Part shown: in pieces, positions 27,404 through 34,436 of the stretch
Numbering within the stretch: the stretch's first letter is position 1
Layout: every line of letters starts with the position of its first letter
Assembly (NCBI RefSeq): GCF_040538665.1
Contig: NZ_JBEWXT010000001.1
Coordinates: forward strand, 1,204,501-1,268,500
Reading direction: 5' to 3'
Length of the DNA stretch: 64,000 nt
From: Aureibaculum sp. 2308TA14-22
GTDB lineage: Bacteria; Bacteroidota; Bacteroidia; Flavobacteriales; Flavobacteriaceae
Made by a program: the position numbers and the translations under genes
Notes under the pieces: generated by a model
The model's input: only the letters and a program-made list of their open reading frames with translations
The model's database searches: none
What the model was told of the DNA's origin: nothing

Positions 27404-28147
27404 ATGCTCTGGAAGAAAAAAAACAAATTACCTATTACGGAAAATGATAAAATTTGGGTTGATGAAGACCTAGATTGGTTACGCTACGAAATAGGGAAAG
27501 AAAACTTTATGGAAATTCTTACGGTTACACCTACAAAAGAGTTTTATGAAAGAGAATTTGATGGATCAGAAATAGATGCAGAATTCATTTTAAATCGAAC
27601 GATGGAATTGATGAACATTAATGATGTAGAAATAAAGCTTGATTTTTTTTCAGATGGCGTAGTTGAAATGGAGGATGGAACAACCTTAATTTCGCCCGCT
27701 GACATTCATGGTAAATGGAAAAGTACTGCAGGAACATATGAAATGAAGGATAATGAAATTGTAATTTCATTAGAAAGGCAACAATTAAAAGACCCGATAT
27801 CTTTAATAGCTACAATTTCTCATGAATTATCTCATCAAATTCTATTGGGAGAAAATCGTATTGAAGAAAATGATGAATATTTGACCGACCTAACCGCAAT
27901 AAATTACGGTTTTGGGATTTTTATTGGTAATTCGAGATTTAAATTTTCCCAATATTTATCAAACAGCGAATTTGGATGGCAATCAAGTACTCAAGGATAT
28001 TTACCTGAACAAATAATCGCTTATGCAATGGCTTGGTTATCAATTGAAAGAAATGAGGGTATAAATTATTCTAAGTTTTTAAAACCATCTTTAAAGAAAT
28101 ATTTCGAGCAAAGTTATAAATATTTAACAACTCAATTGGACAAATAG
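27404..28147 (+). CDS. Unknown protein with HELSH zinc-protease-like motif
   Basis: A 247-residue protein I do not recognise. HELSH at residues 140-144 followed by EYLTD at 158-162 fits a zincin metal site (HExxH plus a downstream acidic ligand). There is no signal peptide or membrane segment, so it should be cytoplasmic. The N-terminal half is acidic and has no obvious domain. The ATG at 27404 is preferred to the adjacent TTG at 27401. It lies 22 nt after the response regulator and could share its transcript. A peptidase role is suggested only by the motif. Confidence 0.7.
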   Translation: MLWKKKNKLPITENDKIWVDEDLDWLRYEIGKENFMEILTVTPTKEFYEREFDGSEIDAEFILNRTMELMNINDVEIKLDFFSDGVVEMEDGTTLISPADIHGKWKSTAGTYEMKDNEIVISLERQQLKDPISLIATISHELSHQILLGENRIEENDEYLTDLTAINYGFGIFIGNSRFKFSQYLSNSEFGWQSSTQGYLPEQIIAYAMAWLSIERNEGINYSKFLKPSLKKYFEQSYKYLTTQLDK

Positions 28148-28276
28148 AATAATTATAATCGTTGTCTATGGGTAGAAATAATCTTAAAAACTTTCTCAGA
28201 TTTTTTACTTTGTAGAGTCTTAGCAAACTAGGCAATCCTACTTACAGTGCAAATATTATAGTCCCTTTATTAACTT

Positions 28277-28347
28277 CCCCCAATTTACAGGGGTGTCATT
28301 TTACCCTTAACTAGTGTTTTACACCTTGCCTTTCTGACGCACTTTTG
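28277..28347 (+). promoter_or_regulatory. Cluster of operator-like palindromes with a -7-like box
   Basis: Upstream of the gene at 28382 are three linked elements: CCCC/GGGG arms (277-280 and 290-293 of the 28-kb block), GGGT...ACCC arms (28291-28306), and the perfect palindrome GTGTTTTACAC (28314-28324). TGT begins at 28294 and again at 28315, a 21-bp spacing equal to two helical turns, and TTTAC recurs three times. CACTTTTG at 28340-28347 resembles a -7 box and lacks a spaced TTG, so activator control is plausible. The regulator is unknown. Confidence 0.4.
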
Positions 28348-28381
28348 TAATCAAATTAATAACCATTAAAAATTTATTATT

Positions 28382-28801
28382 ATGATTTACGGAATTTCAT
28401 TAGTATTGTTGAGTATCATAGCAGTACCTTCATTAATCTTATCAAAAAAGCCAAATGCGGCTGAATTATTAGCAAAAGTGGAACCCTATCAAGGTTGGAT
28501 AGGCCTTGTATTTTGTTTCTGGGGTATTTGGGGAATTATCTCTGCCTTTTTAAATATGGACTGGTTAACCTCAGCACCAATTTGGTGGATAACCTTATTA
28601 GCAGGTAGTGTTGTGGAAGCGGGACTTGGTTTTATGCTAGGTTATGGGCAAATCAACAAACTATTTTTAGGTAATAATCCTAAAGCACAAGAAAAAGCAG
28701 CAATGATTCGTGAGAAAATTGCACCAAAACAAGGAAAATTAGGCGTATTAGGCCTTATTGTCGGAGCATGGATGATCGTGGCGTCATTTATGTTTTTATA
28801 A
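28382..28801 (+). CDS. Small integral membrane protein, unknown
   Basis: A 139-residue protein with four hydrophobic segments (about 2-20, 39-57, 66-87 and 120-138) and a short charged linker (NPKAQEKAAMIREKIAPKQG). No family is recognised with confidence. It is 30 nt upstream of an exported SIMPL-like protein, so the two are probably co-transcribed. The gap before it carries an elaborate set of palindromes, which suggests specific regulation. Confidence 0.75.
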   Translation: MIYGISLVLLSIIAVPSLILSKKPNAAELLAKVEPYQGWIGLVFCFWGIWGIISAFLNMDWLTSAPIWWITLLAGSVVEAGLGFMLGYGQINKLFLGNNPKAQEKAAMIREKIAPKQGKLGVLGLIVGAWMIVASFMFL

Positions 28802-28831
28802 AATAAATTCAATAATAACATTAAAATCTAC

Positions 28832-29446
28832 ATGAAAATGAGAAAATTAATTATTGCAGTTTTAATACTGATAGCAGCAAACACTTTTGCACAAGAAAAC
28901 ACAAGTACAAAAAACACCATAAGTGTTAGTAGTAACGTAAAGTTTAAAAAAGAAGTAAAGGCTTACAGAGTCAAATTGGTTATGGGCTTAGACCAAATGG
29001 GTTACGGAAATAATGAATGCAATACCTTAGATGAGCTAAAAGAAAAATACTTTGCTAAGCTCAAAGAAAAAGGAATTGATCCAACCAAATTGGAAGAACA
29101 AAAAATTGAATACTTAAGCATGTACTATCAAAGAGAAGGTACGGTATATTATTACGAAGCAAGTACCGAAGAAGAAGTGCAAAAGGTGTTGAGTGCTAGA
29201 GTCAATGGCATAACTAACAATGGGCTGGAGTACAAAATGGAACTAGAGGATACCATTTATGACAGTTTAATTGAAAAAGCCATTGAACAAGCCAAAGACA
29301 AAGCGGAAAGAATTGCTAAGAAAGCAAATAGAAAAGTTGGGAAAATTGCTATGATTTCTGATAATTCTTATGGTAACGATGGTTGGGCATACTACTCACC
29401 AAAGGATGAATATATAAGAATAAATGTTGTGTTTGAACTATTATAA
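28832..29446 (+). CDS. Exported SIMPL-like (DUF541-like) protein
   Basis: A 204-residue protein with a signal peptide (cleavage near FAQ, residue 21). The N-terminal ISVSSNVKFKKEVKAYRVKL strand region and the C-terminal EKAIEQAKDKAERIAKKANRK helix leading into KIAMIS resemble the SIMPL/DUF541 fold, in which an Ala/Lys-rich helix precedes the last strand. Those proteins are periplasmic or envelope-associated and poorly understood. The protein at 29586 is a clear paralog lacking the signal peptide. A terminator follows at 29470. Confidence 0.7.
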   Translation: MKMRKLIIAVLILIAANTFAQENTSTKNTISVSSNVKFKKEVKAYRVKLVMGLDQMGYGNNECNTLDELKEKYFAKLKEKGIDPTKLEEQKIEYLSMYYQREGTVYYYEASTEEEVQKVLSARVNGITNNGLEYKMELEDTIYDSLIEKAIEQAKDKAERIAKKANRKVGKIAMISDNSYGNDGWAYYSPKDEYIRINVVFELL

Positions 29447-29469
29447 AATTAAAGTAGGTTAGTTGATGT

Positions 29470-29512
29470 AACCCAATCTTTAAAATGTAATGTTTTTCAG
29501 ATTGGGTTTTTT
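29470..29512 (+). terminator. Intrinsic terminator between the two SIMPL-like genes
   Basis: A 10-bp stem AACCCAATCT/AGATTGGGTT (29470-29479 with 29499-29508) closes a 19-nt loop and ends in six T. It splits the tandem paralogs into separate transcripts. Confidence 0.8.
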
Positions 29513-29585
29513 GATTCAATCATACTTTTAAAGTAAAATCTGCGTTTATTTTTAAGTTATTATCTGAAACACAACCCAAATTTAT

Positions 29586-30128
29586 ATGATGGATAAAACA
29601 ATTGAAGTAAGCGGATCTGTTAAGTTAGAGCGAAAAATTGTTAAGTATAGAGCTAAAATAAGTATAGAGGTAAACCAAAATCCTTATGGTGATGAGGAGG
29701 TTTCAGATTTGTCTGAGATTAAGAATCAATATTATTTGGCACTGGTAGAAAACGGTGTAGATGTAAATAAGTTTGAAGAAGATACTTTTGAATTTAGAAC
29801 CTATAATTATCAGGCTGAAGGAACTATGTTAAAATATGAATGTACTTCGCAAAAAGAAATTTCGCAATTGCTAGATATAAAAGTGCCAGGTATTTATGTT
29901 AACCTATTAGAGTGTAAATATGTTATTGATGATAAGCTCTATGATGAAATGACTGAAGCTGCTTTAGTTGATGCTAAAATGAGGGCGAATAATATTGCAT
30001 CAAAAATTAATAGAAAAGTAGGGCCGATAATATCTTTAACGGACAATAGAATATTAAATAATTATTGGACAACTTTTAATCCTTATGACGAATTTTTTGA
30101 ATTAAAAGTAGTTTTTGAAATGCAGTAA
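29586..30128 (+). CDS. SIMPL-like paralog without signal peptide
   Basis: A 180-residue protein that aligns along its whole length with the mature part of the protein at 28832: TIEVSGSVKLERKIVKYRAK, a central YNYQAEGTMLKYE against YYQREGTVYYYE, and a late ASKINRKVGPIISLTDN against AKKANRKVGKIAMISDN. It has no signal peptide or membrane segment and so should stay in the cytoplasm. Two ATG codons in tandem (29586 and 29589) could each start it. It is convergent with the aminotransferase gene, 10 nt apart. Function is unknown. Confidence 0.75.
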   Translation: MMDKTIEVSGSVKLERKIVKYRAKISIEVNQNPYGDEEVSDLSEIKNQYYLALVENGVDVNKFEEDTFEFRTYNYQAEGTMLKYECTSQKEISQLLDIKVPGIYVNLLECKYVIDDKLYDEMTEAALVDAKMRANNIASKINRKVGPIISLTDNRILNNYWTTFNPYDEFFELKVVFEMQ

Positions 30129-30138
30129 TAATCTACAA

Positions 30139-30948
30139 TTAGATGTCCATTTTGCGTCTTAAATAATCAGAAACCTCAGTAGTATATTTTTTCTTTCTGT
30201 ATTTAGTTACTGGCTGAATACCAACAATAGCATTAGTTAAAAATACTTCATCCGTTTTTTGAAGTTCAAAAGGAGAGATTTCCCTTTCTTCTAAGTTTAA
30301 TTCTTCATCCTTTGCAATAAATTCAATCAATTTTTTCCTGAACACACCTTTAAGACAACCTTCTGAAAGGGGAGGGGTGCTGATAGTTTTGCCCTTTACT
30401 AAAAAAATATTGGCATTTAAGGTTTCTACCACGTGCTTCTTTTCATTTAATAAAATACAATTGTCCAACCCGTTTTCATCGGCAAAAATACTGCCCACAA
30501 CGTTAAGGATTTTATTATTGGTCTTTAAGGTTGACAACGTGCCGGAATAAACATAATAATCTTTAAAAAGATCAACTTCATATTCTTTTTTTAGCGTAAC
30601 GGATAATGCTTTTGCCTCGACTAAAAAATGGATATTGTTGGTACTTGGCAAGTATAATCCACCATCTTTTCTATTTACCGTAAAACGAACTCTGGCATCC
30701 GTAAAATTGTTAGCAGAAGTTGTCTTTAAAATTTCCTGTTGAAAAAATTCCAAGGTAAAATCCATAGGAATATTCATACGTAACATTCGCATAGATGCCA
30801 TTAACCTAAAATAATGATCTTCTAAAAAAATTATTGTATTGCCTTTTACTTTTAAAGTTTCAAACAACCCGTCACCATACTTAAACGCCCTGTTATTGAT
30901 ACTTAAGGTAGGTGGGTTCTTAGAAATGTTGCCGTTATAATTTACCAT
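30139..30948 (-). CDS. Class IV PLP aminotransferase (PabC/branched-chain type)
   Basis: A 269-residue fold-type IV enzyme. FKYGDGLFETLKV at 22-34 is the hallmark N-terminal motif, Lys142 in STLKTNNK is the likely PLP Schiff-base lysine, and NIFLVKG with TPPLSEGCLKGVFR supplies the phosphate-binding region. Size and the TPP-LxGxxR pattern fit 4-amino-4-deoxychorismate lyase, D-amino-acid or branched-chain aminotransferases; sequence alone does not decide which. Monocistronic or last gene after the START-like gene, with a terminator between them. Confidence 0.85.
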   Translation of the reverse strand: MVNYNGNISKNPPTLSINNRAFKYGDGLFETLKVKGNTIIFLEDHYFRLMASMRMLRMNIPMDFTLEFFQQEILKTTSANNFTDARVRFTVNRKDGGLYLPSTNNIHFLVEAKALSVTLKKEYEVDLFKDYYVYSGTLSTLKTNNKILNVVGSIFADENGLDNCILLNEKKHVVETLNANIFLVKGKTISTPPLSEGCLKGVFRKKLIEFIAKDEELNLEEREISPFELQKTDEVFLTNAIVGIQPVTKYRKKKYTTEVSDYLRRKMDI

Positions 30949-30957
30949 TGTATTTAT

Positions 30958-30984
30958 AAAAAAAGCCTCGAAAAATCAAGGCTC
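30958..30984 (-). terminator. Intrinsic terminator after the START-like gene
   Basis: Read on the minus strand, a short AGCCT/AGGCT stem (30979-30983 with 30964-30968) is followed by seven T. It lies 31 nt past the stop of the gene at 31015 and just ahead of the aminotransferase start. Confidence 0.7.
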
Positions 30985-31014
30985 ACTATTGTTTATCACA
31001 TTAGAATTAGTTTG

Positions 31015-31401
31015 CTATGCCCCAATAGTATGTTTTAACTCAGAGATTTGATTTTCCCAAAACATTTTGCCTTCTTCAACTTCGTCTTCATCATCTGCAA
31101 AATCCGTTACTATTAAAGATACATCTGATGTTAAGGCATCGACTACTATTTTAAATTCAAAAAAAGTACTTTCTTCCTCATCAGTTAACCATTTGTATTT
31201 GATACGTTCATTAGTTTTATATGATAATCTTTTGGCTTGTTCTTCTGATCCATCCCAAATAAAAGTATAAACATCGCTTCTTGAGTTTACATTATCGGCA
31301 AACCATTCGCTTAATCCATCAGGAGTAGATAAATATTGATATAAAAATGCAGGCGAAGAGTGCATTATAAACTCTATACTATATTTTACTTTGTCTGCCA
31401 T
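31015..31401 (-). CDS. START-like / SRPBCC-fold domain protein
   Basis: A 128-residue acidic single-domain protein. The N-terminal KYSIEFIMHSSPAFLYQYLSTPDGLSEWFADNV segment is characteristic of SRPBCC ligand-binding folds related to AHSA1, and small proteins of this form are widespread in flavobacteria as START-like proteins. A hydrophobic-ligand or chaperone-related role is possible; none is established. It has its own terminator and is divergent from tRNA-Met. Confidence 0.85.
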   Translation of the reverse strand: MADKVKYSIEFIMHSSPAFLYQYLSTPDGLSEWFADNVNSRSDVYTFIWDGSEEQAKRLSYKTNERIKYKWLTDEEESTFFEFKIVVDALTSDVSLIVTDFADDEDEVEEGKMFWENQISELKHTIGA

Positions 31402-31486
31402 GGGTTCTTTTTTTCTTGGCTGAGCAATATATATATTATCTCAATTAAAAAAAACTTTTTTTGATAAAAATAATGTAAAAGAAGTA

Positions 31487-31516
31487 TTGCGACTGATAAA
31501 TTTGTTTTTATATTTG
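31487..31516 (+). promoter_or_regulatory. Promoter of tRNA-Met
   Basis: TTG at 31487-31489, a 19-nt spacer and TATATTTG at 31509-31516 followed by C match the Bacteroidetes consensus TTG-N19-TAnnTTTG fully. The tRNA begins 16 nt after the -7 box. Confidence 0.85.
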
Positions 31517-31531
31517 CAACCTTAAAAATTT

Positions 31532-31605
31532 GGCGAGGTAGCTCAGTTGGTTAGAGCGTCGGATTCATAACCCGGAGGTCGGCAGTTCAATTCTGCTCCT
31601 CGCTA
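31532..31605 (+). tRNA. tRNA-Met (anticodon CAT)
   Basis: A 74-nt cloverleaf: acceptor GGCGAGG/CCTCGCT (the first pair is G-U), D arm GCTC/GAGC, anticodon CAT at 31566-31568 in a TTCATAA loop, T arm with TTCAATT, discriminator A. The A-C mismatch closing the anticodon stem agrees with what I recall of elongator tRNA-Met in this group. CCA is not encoded. No tRNA cluster surrounds it. Confidence 0.96.
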
Positions 31606-31606
31606 C

Positions 31607-31636
31607 AAAAAAACCAAGATTTTTCTTGGTTTTTTT
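31607..31636. terminator. Bidirectional terminator between tRNA-Met and the RNA methyltransferase
   Basis: ACCAAGA/TCTTGGT stem (31613-31619 with 31624-31630) flanked by seven A on the left and seven T on the right, so it can stop both the plus-strand tRNA and the minus-strand gene whose stop codon it touches. Confidence 0.85.
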
Positions 31637-32795
31637 ATTTCATATATTTTCCTTTTTTACTGCCTTCGTACATTTCATACTTCACCAATCTACATTCTAA
31701 TTTTCCGTTATATACTTTTATTCTTTTTGAAGTTCTAAGTCCAACATTTTTTAAGCCATTTTCAAAATCGGAAGTAATTAACCAAGCATTTGTCCCCGGA
31801 TAACCGCGTTTTAAAGTGTTGCCAATTTCTTTATAAAAAACGGGAACATCAATTTCCAATCGCTCTCCATAAGGCGGATTGAATAAGATAATGGTTTTTC
31901 CTTCTAACTGTTTTTCAGTTCTAAAGAAATTTTCTTGCTCAGCAGTAATAAACTCAGCTAAATTAGCATTTTCAATATTGTCTTTAGCTTTATAAATGGC
32001 AGATGGAGCTTTGTCATATCCAATAATTTCTGAAGTAGAATTTCTAATTTTTTTTAGCAGAGAATTCTTAATAGTGTCAAACAAATTTTCATCAAAATCG
32101 CTCCATTTTTCAAAGCTAAATTCACGCCTATTAATGTTAGCGGGTATGTTATTGGCAATCATTGCAGCCTCGATTAAAATTGTACCACTACCGCACATAG
32201 GGTCTATGAAATGTTGTGTGCCATCATAACCGGTCATTAAGACCAACCCCGCTGCCAACACTTCATTAATTGGAGCAATATTTGTAGCACTTCTATACCC
32301 TCTTTTATGTAAAGAATCACCCGAACTGTCAAAAGAAACGGTACAGTCCCTATTTTGTATGTGGATGTTTATTTGTAAATCTGGATGGTCTAAATCTATA
32401 TTTGGCCGTTTACCAACTTTATCTCTAAAATAATCTACAATGGCATCTTTAGTTTTAAGAGAGACATAATGTGAATTTGTAAAATTTTCGGCATTTGCAA
32501 CGGCATCAACAGCAAATGTTTCGTTTACATCAATGTAATTATCCCATTTGATAGTTTGTATTTGTTTATACAAATCATCTTCATTATTAACTTTAAATTT
32601 TCGTATTGGTTTTAAAATTCTAACTGCTGTTCTTAATGCTAAATTGGCTTTGTACATAAAACCTTTATCGCCTACAAAAGTTACATTTCTTACTCCAATT
32701 TTGATGTCCATTGCACCTAAATTTCTCAACTCTTTAGCTAAGACTTCTTCAAAACCGTACAAGGTTTTTGCTAACATTTTAAAATTCTGATCCAT
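31635..32795 (-). CDS. THUMP-domain 23S rRNA m2G methyltransferase (RlmL N-domain type)
   Basis: A 386-residue SAM-dependent RNA methyltransferase. An N-terminal ferredoxin-like plus THUMP region (about 1-160) is followed by the methyltransferase domain with FIDPMCGSGTILIEAA (motif I) and the catalytic FNPPYGERL motif. This architecture matches the family of RlmL (guanine-2445 N2 of 23S rRNA). The ATG at 32795 is chosen because the TTG at 32816 lies inside a good minus-strand -7 box (TATTTTTG, 32821-32814). Divergent from the methyltransferase at 32886. Confidence 0.9.
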   Translation of the reverse strand: MDQNFKMLAKTLYGFEEVLAKELRNLGAMDIKIGVRNVTFVGDKGFMYKANLALRTAVRILKPIRKFKVNNEDDLYKQIQTIKWDNYIDVNETFAVDAVANAENFTNSHYVSLKTKDAIVDYFRDKVGKRPNIDLDHPDLQINIHIQNRDCTVSFDSSGDSLHKRGYRSATNIAPINEVLAAGLVLMTGYDGTQHFIDPMCGSGTILIEAAMIANNIPANINRREFSFEKWSDFDENLFDTIKNSLLKKIRNSTSEIIGYDKAPSAIYKAKDNIENANLAEFITAEQENFFRTEKQLEGKTIILFNPPYGERLEIDVPVFYKEIGNTLKRGYPGTNAWLITSDFENGLKNVGLRTSKRIKVYNGKLECRLVKYEMYEGSKKGKYMK

Positions 32796-32813
32796 TACTA
32801 TCAATTTGTGAAG

Positions 32814-32821
32814 CAAAAATA
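32814..32821 (-). promoter_or_regulatory. -7 box of the RNA methyltransferase gene
   Basis: On the minus strand the box reads TATTTTTG followed by C, a full match to TAnnTTTG. Its position 19 nt before the ATG at 32795 excludes the upstream TTG as the start. Confidence 0.6.
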
Positions 32822-32856
32822 CACTTATTATCGACAGTGAGTAAAATTTGATTTAG

Positions 32857-32864
32857 TACTTTTG
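32857..32864 (+). promoter_or_regulatory. -7 box of the methyltransferase-ZIP operon
   Basis: TACTTTTG is a full match to TAnnTTTG. It ends 21 nt before the ATG at 32886 and overlaps the TTG at 32862, which therefore cannot be the start codon. No well-spaced TTG -33 element is seen. Confidence 0.6.
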
Positions 32865-32885
32865 TGTGCATTTTTAGAAATTAAA

Positions 32886-33617
32886 ATGAGTAATAAAGAA
32901 CAAGAATGGTTTAAAGATTGGTTTGATACAAAATACTATCATATTTTATATCAAGATAGAAATGACGATGAAGCTCAAGTCTTTATGAAGTATTTGACTT
33001 CTTTTTTGCAACTAAAAAAACATAGTAAAATATTAGATCTGCCCTGCGGTAGGGGCAGACATTCGGTTTTTTTGAATCAATTGGGCTATGATGTTATTGG
33101 TGCTGATCTTTCGGGAAACAGTATTGCTTTTGCCAAACAGTTTGAAAACGAATCGTTGCACTTTGAAGTGCATGATATGCGTGACCCTTTTGAAACTAAA
33201 TTTGATGCCATTTTTAATTTGTTTACAAGTTTTGGTTATTTTGATGATGATCAAACTAATGTTCAAGTATTACAAAATTTAAAAAATGGTTTAAACAAAG
33301 GTGGGGTATTAGTAATAGACTTTATGAATGTAAACCATGTAAAGAATTTTATCGTAACTAAGGAAACAATTTCTCGAAATAATATTGATTTTAATATCAA
33401 GAGAAAAGTTGAAAATAATACCATTATTAAAGAGATTCGATTTTTTGCGGATAGTAGAGAGCATTATTACACTGAAAATATTAAGTTTTTACCTTTAGAT
33501 ACATTAAAAAGTTATTTTAACGCAGTTGGCTTAAAATTAAAATATACTTTTGGGTCTTATTTACTAGAAGATTTTGATATTGAAAGTTCTAGTAGATTAA
33601 TACTGATTTTAGAATGA
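32886..33617 (+). CDS. Class I SAM-dependent methyltransferase
   Basis: A 243-residue methyltransferase with the glycine-rich SAM motif ILDLPCGRGRHS and the downstream VIGADLSGNSI strand carrying the acidic residue that binds the ribose. An inserted all-beta segment towards the C-terminus (REHYYTENIKF) is common in this broad family of small-molecule methyltransferases. The substrate is not evident. Its stop overlaps the start of the ZIP gene by 4 nt (ATGA). Confidence 0.88.
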   Translation: MSNKEQEWFKDWFDTKYYHILYQDRNDDEAQVFMKYLTSFLQLKKHSKILDLPCGRGRHSVFLNQLGYDVIGADLSGNSIAFAKQFENESLHFEVHDMRDPFETKFDAIFNLFTSFGYFDDDQTNVQVLQNLKNGLNKGGVLVIDFMNVNHVKNFIVTKETISRNNIDFNIKRKVENNTIIKEIRFFADSREHYYTENIKFLPLDTLKSYFNAVGLKLKYTFGSYLLEDFDIESSSRLILILE

Positions 33618-34309
33618 GTTTTGTTGCCTTAATTTTATCCGTTTTAGTTGGTGTATTGGTTGTAGTTGTAATAAAACCAACTACAAAAGTTATTCAACTT
33701 TTTTTGTCGTTTAGCGGTGCATATTTGTTGTCTATTACGGTTTTACACTTATTACCTGAAGTTTTTGAAACACACCAAAAAAACATTGGAGTTTATATCC
33801 TTATAGGTATATTAATACAGACAATTCTTGAATACTTTTCAAAAGGAGCAGAGCATGGTCATATACATAGTCACTGTCATTCTCATATTAAGAATGTACC
33901 GTGGTTATTATTTTTAAGTTTATGTATTCACGCTTTTTTGGAAGGAATACCTTTAAACATGGCTCAAGATAATTTATTGTTATGGGCGATAGTTATTCAT
34001 AAAATACCTGTAACTGTAGTACTTTTTGTCTTTTTATTACAATCTACGCTTTCAAAAAAATTAATTTACACATTTATACTCTTATTTGCCCTAATGAGCC
34101 CATTGGGGCTATTATTCAGTAATACTATCTCTGTTTTTGAAAATTATCATACTGAAATAACAGGAATCATTATTGGTGTGTTCTTACATATTTCTACTGC
34201 AATTTTGTTTGAAAGTTCTCAAAATCACCAATTTAATATTAGAAAATTTATTGCTGTATTGTTGGGGTTTGCAATTGCTTTTGTTGGAACTCAGATGGGT
34301 GGGCATTGA
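33614..34309 (+). CDS. ZIP-family divalent metal transporter
   Basis: A 231-residue membrane protein with about seven to eight helices. The histidine-rich loop EHGHIHSHCHSH after helix 3 and the HAFLEGIPL motif of helix 4 (with the partner HKIPVTVVLF in helix 5) form the ZIP metal path. It would import Zn, Fe or Mn. It is translationally coupled to the preceding methyltransferase gene. Confidence 0.92.
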   Translation: MSFVALILSVLVGVLVVVVIKPTTKVIQLFLSFSGAYLLSITVLHLLPEVFETHQKNIGVYILIGILIQTILEYFSKGAEHGHIHSHCHSHIKNVPWLLFLSLCIHAFLEGIPLNMAQDNLLLWAIVIHKIPVTVVLFVFLLQSTLSKKLIYTFILLFALMSPLGLLFSNTISVFENYHTEITGIIIGVFLHISTAILFESSQNHQFNIRKFIAVLLGFAIAFVGTQMGGH

Positions 34310-34311
34310 GT

Positions 34312-34350
34312 CAGTCTTCAGTTGGCAATAGCAGTCTTCAGCAGGAGTGA
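34312..34350. repeat. Short degenerate tandem repeat
   Basis: The unit cagtcttcag occurs twice (around 34314 and 34333), 19 nt apart, within the 127-nt gap between the convergent ZIP and recQ genes. The rest of the gap shows nothing else. Confidence 0.5.
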
Positions 34351-34436
34351 ATCAAGATGACAAGACATAAGAATCAAGACACAAAAATGAGATTTTAAGT
34401 ATATTTATTTAAAACTTTTGTATTTTCAACTAACCA

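Noticed and set aside
32862-32885. TTG start of the methyltransferase at 32862
   Set aside because: It overlaps a perfect TACTTTTG -7 box; the ATG at 32886 follows at a normal leader distance.
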